Shown: positions 1 through 6,993, numbered from the stretch's first letter. The stretch is 7,082 nucleotides of DNA from Clostridia bacterium (GCA_017403205.1 JAFQOM010000102.1:1-7082); one strand, 5' to 3'. Program-made: numbers and translations. The notes: a model not told the origin generated them from the letters alone.

Positions 1-1746
1 TCCAGCACGACCTCTAAGCTGATTGTCAATACGTCTAGATTCGTGACGCTCTGTGCCAATAATATAAAGACCGCCAAGCTCAACAACTTTTTGTTTTTCT
101 TCATCTGTTATTTTTTTGTTTTCTGCAAGCAACTCAAAATATTTTTCTTTAAGAGCTTTCATTTCTTCACTTAAAGTTGTTGTGTATCCAGATACAAGTT
201 CTATTTCGTTAGGGTTGTATCCTTGCTCTTTTAATTGTTTTTTTGTCATATACTCAGCATTACCGCCAAGCAAAATGTCTGTTCCACGACCTGCCATATT
301 TGTTGCAATAGTAACGCTATTTAGTCTTCCAGCTTGAGCAACAATTTCACCTTCTTGTTCATGGTTTTTAGCGTTTAAAACAGTGTGTCTAATTTTTTCG
401 CGCTTAAGCATTTCTGACAATATTTCACTTTTTTCAACAGTTGTTGTACCAACCAAAATAGGCCTTCCTGTTTCGTGTGCTGCTTTAATTTCGTTGCACA
501 CTGCCCTAAACTTACCTTGTTCTGTTGTATAAATAATATCTGTTTTATCTTTTCTTAAAACTGGTTTGTTTGTAGGTATAATTACAACGTCTAAGTTGTA
601 TATACCATTAAATTCTGCCTCTTCTGTTTTTGCAGTACCAGTCATACCACTAAGTTTGTTATAAAGTCTAAAATAGTTTTGGAAAGTGATGGTTGCCAAA
701 GTTTTATTTTCATCTTTAATTTTAACACCTTCTTTAGCTTCAATAGCTTGGTGTAAACCCTCATTGTATCTTCTACCAGGCATTAAACGACCAGTAAACT
801 CGTCAACAATAACAATCTCATCATCTTTGACAATATAGTTATCATCACGCTTCATAATAAAATTTGCTTTTAAGGCGTTATTAATGTGATGGTTAAGCTC
901 AATGTGATTAATATCTGACAAATTGTCAATTTTAAAAAATCTTTCTGCCTTTGTAATACCGTCGTCAGTAAGCCTTATTTGTTTTAACTTCTCATCAATT
1001 TCATAATCATCTGTATTTAAAGATTTTGCAAAGCGTTGCGCTGTAACATAAGTTTCGCTAGATTTAAATCCTCTACCAGAAATAATAAGAGGTGTTCTTG
1101 CCTCGTCAATTAAAATACTATCCACCTCGTCAACAATTGCAAAGTTTTGACCGCGTTGAACTTTTTGAGAAATATCTTGCACCATGTTATCTCTCAAATA
1201 ATCAAAACCAAGTTCGTTGTTTGTGCAGTATGTTATGTCGCATTCATAAGCTTCTTTTTTAGCCTTTTCATCCATGCCAGAAACATTAACACCCACAGTT
1301 AATCCCAAAAATTTGTGAACTTTTCCCATCCATTCTGCGTCACGCTTTGCCAAATATTCGTTAACAGTAACAATATGAACGCCTTTTTCTGTTAAAGCAT
1401 TTAAATAAGCAGGTAGCGTTGACACCAAAGTTTTACCTTCACCAGTTCTCATTTCTGCAATTCTGCCTTGGTGCAAAGCAATGCCGCCAAGAAGTTGAAC
1501 GTGGAAGTGTTTCATATTTAAAACCCTGCTGCTAGCCTCTCTAACAACAGCATAAGCGTCTGGCAAAATATCATTTAAAGTTTCACCATTTTTAAGTCTA
1601 TCTTTCAAAATTTTTGTTGTTTTCATAAGCTCTAAATCTGTTTTTTTAGCATAAACCTCATCAAGAGCTTCAATTTGAGCACAAATCTTTTCTAACTTAT
1701 TAATATTCCTCTCGTTTTCACTTTTAAATAGCCCCAAAAATCCCAT
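1..1746 (-). CDS. secA: Preprotein translocase ATPase SecA, 3' end cut by window
   Basis: SecA is the cytosolic ATPase motor that binds SecYEG and pushes unfolded secretory proteins across the membrane. The first 582 residues are readable and the frame is open to the left edge. The N-terminus (MGFLGLFK) is typical. NBD1 has Walker A MRTGEGKT at 99-106 (Lys105) and Walker B with DEVD at 206-209, followed by the [12 protein letters not shown] stretch. The preprotein-binding domain lies at about 225-370, with [17 protein letters not shown] at 324-340. NBD2 has GTTTVEKSE at 433-441 and [14 protein letters not shown] at 482-495. Residues 497-553 are an insertion before the [19 protein letters not shown] block. 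Clostridial and E. coli SecA have such an insertion and B. subtilis SecA lacks it. The helical scaffold, helical wing and C-terminal linker are outside the window. The ATG at 1744-1746 has GGAG at 1757-1760, ten bases upstream, inside a hairpin. It is the last visible gene after recD2 and comF. Confidence 0.98.
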   Translation of the reverse strand, partial: MGFLGLFKSENERNINKLEKICAQIEALDEVYAKKTDLELMKTTKILKDRLKNGETLNDILPDAYAVVREASSRVLNMKHFHVQLLGGIALHQGRIAEMRTGEGKTLVSTLPAYLNALTEKGVHIVTVNEYLAKRDAEWMGKVHKFLGLTVGVNVSGMDEKAKKEAYECDITYCTNNELGFDYLRDNMVQDISQKVQRGQNFAIVDEVDSILIDEARTPLIISGRGFKSSETYVTAQRFAKSLNTDDYEIDEKLKQIRLTDDGITKAERFFKIDNLSDINHIELNHHINNALKANFIMKRDDNYIVKDDEIVIVDEFTGRLMPGRRYNEGLHQAIEAKEGVKIKDENKTLATITFQNYFRLYNKLSGMTGTAKTEEAEFNGIYNLDVVIIPTNKPVLRKDKTDIIYTTEQGKFRAVCNEIKAAHETGRPILVGTTTVEKSEILSEMLKREKIRHTVLNAKNHEQEGEIVAQAGRLNSVTIATNMAGRGTDILLGGNAEYMTKKQLKEQGYNPNEIELVSGYTTTLSEEMKALKEKYFELLAENKKITDEEKQKVVELGGLYIIGTERHESRRIDNQLRGRAG

Positions 1747-1749
1747 AAA

Positions 1750-1777
1750 AAAATATCTCCTATATAGAAGATATTTT
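1750..1777 (-). promoter_or_regulatory. Hairpin sequestering the secA Shine-Dalgarno
   Basis: Read on the minus strand, AAAATATCTTC (1777-1767), loop TATATA (1766-1761) and GGAGATATTTT (1760-1750) form an 11-bp stem with a six-base loop. The only imperfection is one position (1759 with 1768) that becomes a G-U wobble in RNA. The SD GGAG (1757-1760) lies wholly in the 3' arm, paired with CUUC. The stem ends three bases before the secA ATG. No U-tract follows that would make it a terminator; the bases after it are a short run of T and then the start codon. The placement implies control of ribosome access. The stem is AU-rich, so it may be only marginally stable. The pairing is seen directly; the regulatory role is inferred. 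Confidence 0.6.
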
Positions 1778-1887
1778 ACAACAAATATACAAAAATTAAA
1801 AGACTTTTTTTGTGTAAAAAACAATAAAAATAAAACAAATATCGTTTTTAATCACACAAAATCGATTTTTTTAACATTTTGCATTAT

Positions 1888-2658
1888 TCAAAAATCTATT
1901 TTTTCTAAAATTGTATGGCATACAGTCAGTCCAAAAACACACTTTGCGCCGTTTTTCTTAAGAACTTTTGCAAGCTCTTCAATAGTAGCACCAGTAGTAA
2001 AAATATCATCAACAATCAAAATGTTTTTGCCTTTAATAACACTTTTATCACAATTCAGCTTAAATGCATCTTTTAAGTTTTCACACCTTTCTTTGCGTGT
2101 TAAATGCGTTTGAGTTTGCGTGTGTTTTATTCTGGTTAACAAATCAAATCTACAATCAAAATCTATATTGCTTTTATGTGCCTCATTGCAAAAATCAATA
2201 GCCAAAACTTCTGCTTGATTATAGCCTCTTTGTTTTAATCTTTTGCTACTTAGCGGTGCACATGTTAACAGATCTATTTTATCAAAATTTGCATTCAGAT
2301 AAGCTTCAACCAAATTTTTGCTAAAAGCTTTAGAGGCGTATTTGGCGCCACCATACTTTAACTTATAAATTAATTTTTTTGCCGTGCCATTATACTCAAA
2401 ACAAGCAACACATTTGTCAAAACTTCTTTTATTATCTTTGCAAACTAAACAGTAATTATCAAAACTGTTAACACGTTCGCCACACTTTTTACAAGCGTGT
2501 TTTATAGACTTTAAATCATTTAAGCAATTTTTGCATAAAAAGGTGTTGTTATTTAATTCTTCATCACAACAAAAACAAGATAAGTTTTCAGGAAACAACT
2601 CATCCAACAGTTTATTAAACATTTTTAAAGCTTTTTGTTTTAATTCTTCTTTTTTCAT
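1888..2658 (-). CDS. comF: ComF family protein (zinc-ribbon plus phosphoribosyltransferase fold)
   Basis: A 256-residue protein related to ComFC of B. subtilis and the GntX/ComF family, which is linked to DNA uptake during natural transformation; its exact biochemical reaction is not settled. The N-terminal part has four CxxC pairs at 28-31, 42-45, 56-59 and 70-73, enough for two zinc sites. The C-terminal part is a type I phosphoribosyltransferase fold. It has the family RGYNQ motif at 144-148, a T-x-x-Q...R-x-x-N-x-x-x-A-F stretch around 180-200, and the PRPP-binding loop ILIVDDIFTTGAT at 213-225 with Asp217/Asp218. The length is normal for the family. It lies 48 bases after recD2 and 141 bases before secA, on the same strand and with no terminator between them. 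The stop is TGA. The ATG has no recognisable SD; its leader is A-rich (TTTAAAAAACTT directly before the start). Met13 is a possible but no better alternative start. Confidence 0.93.
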   Translation of the reverse strand: MKKEELKQKALKMFNKLLDELFPENLSCFCCDEELNNNTFLCKNCLNDLKSIKHACKKCGERVNSFDNYCLVCKDNKRSFDKCVACFEYNGTAKKLIYKLKYGGAKYASKAFSKNLVEAYLNANFDKIDLLTCAPLSSKRLKQRGYNQAEVLAIDFCNEAHKSNIDFDCRFDLLTRIKHTQTQTHLTRKERCENLKDAFKLNCDKSVIKGKNILIVDDIFTTGATIEELAKVLKKNGAKCVFGLTVCHTILEKIDF

Positions 2659-2706
2659 AAGTTTTTTAAAGATTTTTGCAAAATTAAATATTTTATTTTT
2701 TTTTAA

Positions 2707-4941
2707 CTAACTATAAAGATTTTCCATTTTTTCTTTGTTTAGTTTTAAAAGTTCTTCAAGCATACTAAAGCGTTTTGCCGTAAAATTGTTATAAATCATA
2801 CGCGCTATATTCTTTTTTGGTCCAACCAAAACAACAAGTTTTTTAGCACGAGTAACAGCTGTATACAATAAATTTCTTGTTATTATTTGATTAGATCCAG
2901 CAACAACAGGTATAACAACAGCATCAAATTCACTACCTTGACTTTTGTGTATGGTAGTTGCATAGCAAACAGATAGTTCTAACGCCTCTGTTCTAGAATA
3001 TCTACAAATTCTATCATCTTCAAACTTAACCTCCGTTTCTCCTGTTTGAAAATCAATGCTTACTATTCTACCCATATCGCCATTAAAAACACCCTTGCCA
3101 AATTCTTCTATAAGACCATCTTCTCTGCGCCACTCAAGGTCATAATTGTTAACCATTTGCATAACCTTGTCGCCCTCTCTAAACAGCCTTGTTTCATAAT
3201 TAAGTTCTATCTTTTTTAAACTTTGTGGGTTTAATACCTCTTGCAATTTTTTATTTAAATTTTCAACCCCACAAACACCAGATTTCATTGCACACAAAAC
3301 CTGAATTTCGGTTGGATCGCATTTTAAAAATTTTGGCAACCTTGAAGAAACAAGTTCAACAATACAATCATACATTGATTGAGGCTCCAACCTACCTTCA
3401 TAAAAGAAGTCTGTAGATTTGTTTGATAAATCTGGCATTTTACCATCGTTTATAAGGTGAGCATTTGTTACAATCAAACTTTTGTCATCTTGCCTATAAA
3501 TGTGTGACAATTTTACACAATCACAAACTTTGCTAGCAATTAGGTCGTGCAAAACATTACCAGCCCCCACACTTGGAAGTTGATCTTTATCACCAACCAA
3601 AATTAACTTGCATGTGTTTGGTAAAGCTTTTAACAAACTATAAAACAAGCTGACATCCACCATGCTCATCTCATCCACAATAACAACATCTGCCACAAGT
3701 TTATTGCGTTCGTTAAAGTTAAAAAAAGCACTTTCTCCTTCTGTAAAACTAACTTCAAGCGCCCTATGAATTGTGCTTGCTTTGTGACTGCAAGCCTCAG
3801 AAAGCCTTTTTGATGCCCTACCAGTAGGTGCTAGCAAAAAAATATTTTTAGAATACTTTTTTAGTGCAGATAAAATACATTTTACAATAGTTGTTTTGCC
3901 TGTGCCCGGTCCACCCGTTATAATGCTTACTTGCGATAAAACAGCCTTTTTTATAGCCTCTTTTTGGTCCTCATGTAGCTTTATCTTGTTTACTCTTTCA
4001 TACTCTTTTATTTCGTCATCAACATCAACATTTATCTCTGTTTTAGATACATTTAGCAAATTTATCTTACTTGCTATTCTACTTTCCATTTTATAATATT
4101 TTTTCAACGCAACACAATCTTGATCTTTATAATTAAAAGTTTTAACATAGCTTTCAATTTCAAGTTTTTCAAGTTCACTTCCAAATATACTAAAAAACTC
4201 TTCTTCTTTTAAATTTAAAACGTTTGCAACCCCTTGCTTTAAAGCATCTTTTAAAATATATGTGTTACCGTTTTTATCGCTATTTTCTTTTAAAACATGT
4301 ATTGTGCCTGCTCTAATTCTAAAGTTAGAACAACTTTCTATACCCATTTTTGCTGCAATTTTATCTGCAGTTAAAAAACCCACGCCGTCTATATCTTCAA
4401 CCAACAAATAAGGATTGTCAGAAACAAGTTCTACTGTTTTATCTTTGTAAAAATTAAAAATTTTGACAGATAGATTTGTTGAAATATCATAACTTTGCAA
4501 AAAAATAACGGCTTCTTGCATTTTTTTTATATCAGTGTAACATTGCCCAATTTCAATTGCTTTTTTTACACTTATACCCCTTACTTCACTTAACCTATTT
4601 GGAGCATATTCTAAAATATTTAAAGTATCTTCTTTAAATTTGTTTACAATGCTTTCTGCTGTTACAGGACCAATGCCTTTTATAAGCCCACTTGCAAGAT
4701 ATTTTTTTATACTTTCTAAACTTTTTGGTTGCAAAATTTTTATACTACTAAAGGCAAATTGCTCACCAAACTTATTATTTTTAACAAATTGACCTTCTAA
4801 TTCAACTTCCTGCCCTGCATTAACATCCAAAGCTTTGCCTACACACGTCAAAAGAACACCGTCATTATCTATATTTAATACGGTGTATCCATTTGCTATG
4901 TTTTTAAAAATAATATCTTCTACGCAGCCGCTAATAATCAT
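2707..4941 (-). CDS. recD2: ATP-dependent DNA helicase RecD2 (RecD/TraA family, SF1B)
   Basis: A 744-residue 5'-3' DNA helicase of the RecD2 type, found in bacteria without RecBC and linked to repair and replication-fork maintenance; it does not need RecB or RecC partners. The N-terminal domain (about 1-75, with GYTVLNI near 18-24) matches the RecD2 start. Helix-hairpin-helix elements follow: IKGIGPVTAESIV at 87-99, VRGIS near 120-124 and IDGVGFLTADKIA at 184-196. The SF1B motifs are intact: I (Walker A) GGPGTGKT 343-350 with Lys349; Ia LAPTGRASKRL 370-380; II DEMSM 423-427; III LVGDKDQLPSVGAG 448-461; IV IYRQ 481-484; V ATTIHKSQGSEFD 661-673; VI YTAVTRAK 693-700. Length is normal. The start is fixed by an in-frame TAA four codons upstream of the ATG. 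There is no SD before this ATG. It is first in the recD2-comF-secA unit, behind the terminator of the preceding unit. Confidence 0.97.
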   Translation of the reverse strand: MIISGCVEDIIFKNIANGYTVLNIDNDGVLLTCVGKALDVNAGQEVELEGQFVKNNKFGEQFAFSSIKILQPKSLESIKKYLASGLIKGIGPVTAESIVNKFKEDTLNILEYAPNRLSEVRGISVKKAIEIGQCYTDIKKMQEAVIFLQSYDISTNLSVKIFNFYKDKTVELVSDNPYLLVEDIDGVGFLTADKIAAKMGIESCSNFRIRAGTIHVLKENSDKNGNTYILKDALKQGVANVLNLKEEEFFSIFGSELEKLEIESYVKTFNYKDQDCVALKKYYKMESRIASKINLLNVSKTEINVDVDDEIKEYERVNKIKLHEDQKEAIKKAVLSQVSIITGGPGTGKTTIVKCILSALKKYSKNIFLLAPTGRASKRLSEACSHKASTIHRALEVSFTEGESAFFNFNERNKLVADVVIVDEMSMVDVSLFYSLLKALPNTCKLILVGDKDQLPSVGAGNVLHDLIASKVCDCVKLSHIYRQDDKSLIVTNAHLINDGKMPDLSNKSTDFFYEGRLEPQSMYDCIVELVSSRLPKFLKCDPTEIQVLCAMKSGVCGVENLNKKLQEVLNPQSLKKIELNYETRLFREGDKVMQMVNNYDLEWRREDGLIEEFGKGVFNGDMGRIVSIDFQTGETEVKFEDDRICRYSRTEALELSVCYATTIHKSQGSEFDAVVIPVVAGSNQIITRNLLYTAVTRAKKLVVLVGPKKNIARMIYNNFTAKRFSMLEELLKLNKEKMENLYS

Positions 4942-4947
4942 ATTAAT

Positions 4948-4976
4948 ATATTAACTTGTTTAACAAAAACTAGCAA
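4948..4976 (-). promoter_or_regulatory. Possible recD2 promoter giving a leaderless transcript
   Basis: On the minus strand, TTGCTA (4976-4971) and TAATAT (4953-4948) are 17 bases apart, each matching sigma-A consensus at four of six positions. A start seven bases after the -10 falls on the A of the recD2 ATG (4941). This fits the lack of any SD. The sequence upstream of the -35 (about 4981-5025) is nearly all A and T and could act as an UP element. An alternative -10, TACAAT (4988-4983), matches five of six but has no convincing -35. In a genome this AT-rich, such matches arise easily by chance. That some promoter lies in 4942-5030 is better supported, because a terminator sits directly upstream. 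Confidence 0.35.
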
Positions 4977-5030
4977 CTTTTTATTGTATTAATTAAATTA
5001 ATTTATTTATTATTTAAAAATTAATATAAC

Positions 5031-5053
5031 AAAAAAAGCCCTCAAGGGCTTTT
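5031..5053 (-). terminator. Rho-independent terminator of the nucleotide-enzyme unit
   Basis: On the minus strand, AAAAGCCC (5053-5046), loop TTGA (5045-5042) and GGGCTTTT (5041-5034) form an eight-bp stem with a GC core. The T-tract continues to seven T (5037-5031). It starts 15 bases after the stop codon of the deoxyribonucleotidase-like gene and ends about 90 bases before recD2, so it separates the two transcription units. In the other direction it has only four T and no plus-strand gene leads into it. Confidence 0.93.
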
Positions 5054-5068
5054 AAATTTAATTTTGTT

Positions 5069-5632
5069 TTACAAAAGCTTTTTGCAAATTTCTTCCCAAC
5101 TGTTTACTCTTTCTACGCCTCGTTTTTTCAATTCTTCATCCGTAAAATCTTTGTTATGATAAGAAGTAAACAATAATTTTGTTTTTATATCGCTTCTTAA
5201 GTTATGAAAATAATCATCAATAATGACATCACCTTTAATAAGCTCTTTAGAACTTGTAAAAATAAATTTTTTAGGATCTAAAAAAGGCAATCTTTTTAAT
5301 AAGTAGTTATATTTTGACGCAAATAATTTGCCAGAATTTTGCGGGTTTAAAAGCATAACTCCAGCAGAACAAATATAAATATCATAAACCTCGTTTAGCT
5401 TTTTTAAAGCCTTCTTTGCGCCATCTATCAAATCCAAATCTTCATATGGATCAACATCAAAAAAACTGTTATAGAATTTCTTTTTTTGACTTTCTGGTAT
5501 AATTTCATCAATTAAATAATCTTTAAAATCGTCAATGCTATAATTGGTTCCTAAAAATTCATTAACTTTTTTTAAAAAAACTGACTGGCAAATTGTATCA
5601 TCAAAATCAATAATAAGTTTTTTCTTTTCCAC
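5069..5632 (-). CDS. HAD-superfamily 5'(3')-deoxyribonucleotidase-like phosphatase (NT5C family)
   Basis: A 187-residue cytosolic HAD hydrolase resembling the 5'(3')-deoxyribonucleotidase family (NT5C, including B. subtilis YqfW). That family dephosphorylates (deoxy)nucleoside monophosphates using an aspartyl-phosphate intermediate. HAD motif I is IDFDDT at 8-13, with nucleophile Asp9 and acid/base Asp11. Motif II is ICSAG at 87-91 with Ser89. The motif III lysine is probably Lys129 (or Lys133). Motif IV is GDVIIDD at 134-140 with Asp139/Asp140. The cap is the short helical insertion between motifs I and II, as usual for this family. The gene starts at GTG (5630-5632) with AGGA eleven bases upstream. 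An in-frame TAA directly before the GTG excludes a longer protein, and the next in-frame Met (92) lies beyond motif II. It follows the guanylate kinase-like gene by 46 bases and ends at a strong terminator. The family call is firm; the substrate is not known from sequence. Confidence 0.85.
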   Translation of the reverse strand: MEKKKLIIDFDDTICQSVFLKKVNEFLGTNYSIDDFKDYLIDEIIPESQKKKFYNSFFDVDPYEDLDLIDGAKKALKKLNEVYDIYICSAGVMLLNPQNSGKLFASKYNYLLKRLPFLDPKKFIFTSSKELIKGDVIIDDYFHNLRSDIKTKLLFTSYHNKDFTDEELKKRGVERVNSWEEICKKLL

Positions 5633-5678
5633 TTAAAATTGTTTCCTTTTTCTAAAAGTAAAATTTTATACTTTAATA

Positions 5679-6251
5679 TTAAATTTCCAAAGTTTTGCCT
5701 GTCAAAATTTTATAAACCCTGTTAGAAGCATAATATGGGTTTTTTACAAACACTCTGTGATCACAAAACTTTGCGTATTGCCTTTCATCTTTTGCAATTT
5801 GAAGACGTTGCTTAATTTCTTGCTTGCTTGCGCCTCTTTTAACAAGTCTGCGCCTAACAATACTTTCGTCAGCGTTTAAAAAGAAAGATTTTGTTTTGTG
5901 TTCTTTAAAAAATGGGTTTTCTTTTAATGTTGAGGCAGTAACAGGATCCATAACAATAATACAGTTGCTGTTTTTTAAAATTCCTTCTACTTCAGAATAT
6001 AGTGTGCCATACATATAACCATTTGGAAATTTGTTATATTCAATAAACTCATTGTTGGCAATTTTGTTTTTAAAGTCTTCTTCTGTTATAAAGTAATAAT
6101 CTTTGCCATCAATTTCATGCTCGCGTTTTTGCCTAGTTGTGCATGAAACTGTTTCTCTAAATTCTTGGTTTAAATTTTGGCACAAAAACTGAGATATGGT
6201 TGTCTTTCCAACCCCACCAGGTCCTGTAATAATAACAATTTTATTAGACAT
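5679..6251 (-). CDS. gmk: Guanylate kinase family protein
   Basis: A 190-residue P-loop kinase expected to convert GMP or dGMP plus ATP to the diphosphate. Walker A is GPGGVGKT at 10-17, where most family members have Ser at the third position. Compared with the yeast enzyme from memory, the GMP-site residues are all present: Ser36, Arg40 and Arg43 (SCTTRQKR), Tyr52 (KDYYF), Glu71 (FIEY), Tyr81 and Thr83 (MYGT), and Asp102. The arginine-rich lid is VRRRLVKRGAS at 132-142, followed by Arg149. The segment after Asp102 is PVTAS, where the family usually has VQGA or MQGV. Length is normal. The ATG has a good SD, GAGAGG (6260-6265), eight bases upstream. It lies between the HicB-like/Cys-rich gene and the nucleotidase-like gene. 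The usual Firmicutes gmk neighbours (yicC, remA, rpoZ) are not here, so this could be a second, specialised copy. The family is certain; whether it is the housekeeping enzyme is not. Confidence 0.88.
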   Translation of the reverse strand: MSNKIVIITGPGGVGKTTISQFLCQNLNQEFRETVSCTTRQKREHEIDGKDYYFITEEDFKNKIANNEFIEYNKFPNGYMYGTLYSEVEGILKNSNCIIVMDPVTASTLKENPFFKEHKTKSFFLNADESIVRRRLVKRGASKQEIKQRLQIAKDERQYAKFCDHRVFVKNPYYASNRVYKILTGKTLEI

Positions 6252-6303
6252 ATAAAAAACCTCTCTTTCGTTTTGTTTTAAAGTATTTTAGCAATTTTTA
6301 TTT

Positions 6304-6969
6304 TTATTTATTTGTAGTTTTTTTATTTGATTTTGCAGGTGCTTTTTTTGTTGTTTTGCCAGTCGTTTTTGTTTTTTGTTGTGATGGTTTTGCTTGTTCT
6401 TTTTTAGGTGTTTTTTCTTCTTTATGCTCATGGTGACAATCACAATGTTCTTCGCAGCAATCTGTATGAGCGTGACAATCACAGTCGTCATCACAGCAAT
6501 CTTCACAGTCGCAATCATCTTCACAATCACAAGCATCATCGCAATTGCAATAACATCCCTCATCGTCATAGCAGTGATTGCTACAAGTTGAACAATCGTG
6601 TGTGCAACTATCATAAAAATCAAGTTCTTCTTTTGATGCATAAACATTTATATCCAAATACACAATTTTATGTTCTGGATATTTTGCATTAAGTTCATCA
6701 TCTTCTTCAACATAAGGCAAGCTTTTGCCAAAAACAACAAGCTCTTCAACCTCGTCGTCAAGCATATCTTGCAAAACTTCTACTATTTCATCTTCTGTAT
6801 AAATTTCACTTACTTGAGCAAATTCAAACCCAGGCAAAAAACCTTCAAAACATTTTTCACCATCTTTTTCTACCTGTTTGATTAATGCAGGATATGCCGC
6901 AACCATAAGTGTTCTTTTTACCAATTCATGATTTTCAACAATATCACCAAATTTTTCTTTTTTAGCCAT
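6304..6969 (-). CDS. HicB-like domain protein with Cys/Asp/His-rich block and basic tail
   Basis: A 221-residue protein in three parts. Residues 21-110 resemble the HicB antitoxin fold (partial RNase H-like): AAYPALIKQ at 24-32, then a DGE...GFLPGFEFAQ stretch at 36-52, an acidic helix at 58-77, and a closing strand KIVYLDINV at 101-109. Residues 122-178 hold 19 Cys, spaced C-x3-C-x2-C-x3-C at 122-133 and then as repeated CxC (139-143, 147-149, 153-155, 163-165, 176-178) and CC pairs (158-159, 171-172). These are separated by Asp/Glu, with eight His between 124 and 182, and look like a metallothionein-style metal-binding block. Residues 183-221 contain 14 Lys and are rich in Thr, Pro, Ala and Gln, resembling a histone-H1-like tail. 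No signal peptide or membrane segment is seen. The ATG has AGGA ten bases upstream and is first after a good promoter. There is no hicA toxin gene beside it. The C-terminal DNA-binding domain common in HicB is replaced by the Cys block. Function unknown; metal binding is inferred. Confidence 0.88.
   Translation of the reverse strand: MAKKEKFGDIVENHELVKRTLMVAAYPALIKQVEKDGEKCFEGFLPGFEFAQVSEIYTEDEIVEVLQDMLDDEVEELVVFGKSLPYVEEDDELNAKYPEHKIVYLDINVYASKEELDFYDSCTHDCSTCSNHCYDDEGCYCNCDDACDCEDDCDCEDCCDDDCDCHAHTDCCEEHCDCHHEHKEEKTPKKEQAKPSQQKTKTTGKTTKKAPAKSNKKTTNK
6424..6501 (-). repeat. Two 39-base imperfect tandem repeats in the Cys-rich coding block
   Basis: Copies at 6463-6501 and 6424-6462 encode DCCDDDCDCHAHT (residues 157-169) and DCCEEHCDCHHEH (residues 170-182). 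The first 30 bases of each copy in the coding direction agree at 25 positions; the last nine diverge. The shared pattern is D-C-C-x3-C-D-C-H. Residues 144-156, with CDC at 147-149 and 153-155, look like an older, more diverged relative. This shows that the metal-ligand-like block grew by in-frame duplication. Confidence 0.75.
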
Positions 6970-6993
6970 AAAATAACTTTCCTTTTTAGTGTG

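Noticed and set aside
116..337. Plus-strand reading frame of 73 residues, and similar plus-strand frames within recD2 and gmk
   Set aside because: They lie antisense to conserved, motif-complete genes, show no family resemblance and have no supporting SD or promoter.
1807..1861. Imperfect inverted repeat in the comF-secA gap (TTTTGTGT at 1807-1814 against ACACAAAA at 1854-1861, plus a partly matching inner arm)
   Set aside because: The loop is long, the arms are AT-rich with bulges, and no U-tract follows on the minus strand. It is not a credible terminator and is likely chance in such AT-rich DNA.
1778..1887. Possible separate secA promoter (TAAAAT or TATATT -10-like hexamers)
   Set aside because: None has an acceptable -35, and a start from TAAAAT would remove part of the SD hairpin. 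Read-through from recD2-comF is the simpler view.
5672..5683. Perfect 12-bp palindrome TTTAATATTAAA over the gmk stop codon
   Set aside because: It consists only of A and T and overlaps coding sequence. Such palindromes are expected by chance at this base composition.
6288..6647. A 119-residue minus-strand reading frame inside the Cys-rich gene, and plus-strand frames over 6394-6885
   Set aside because: These are shadows of the real gene: biased TGT/GAT codons read in another frame give runs of Ile/Met/Val or His/Asn. There are no domains, and the HicB-like frame has the SD and promoter.
6304..6969. HicAB toxin-antitoxin system
   Set aside because: No HicA-like frame is adjacent on either side, and the downstream gene is a guanylate kinase. 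Only the HicB-like domain is supported.
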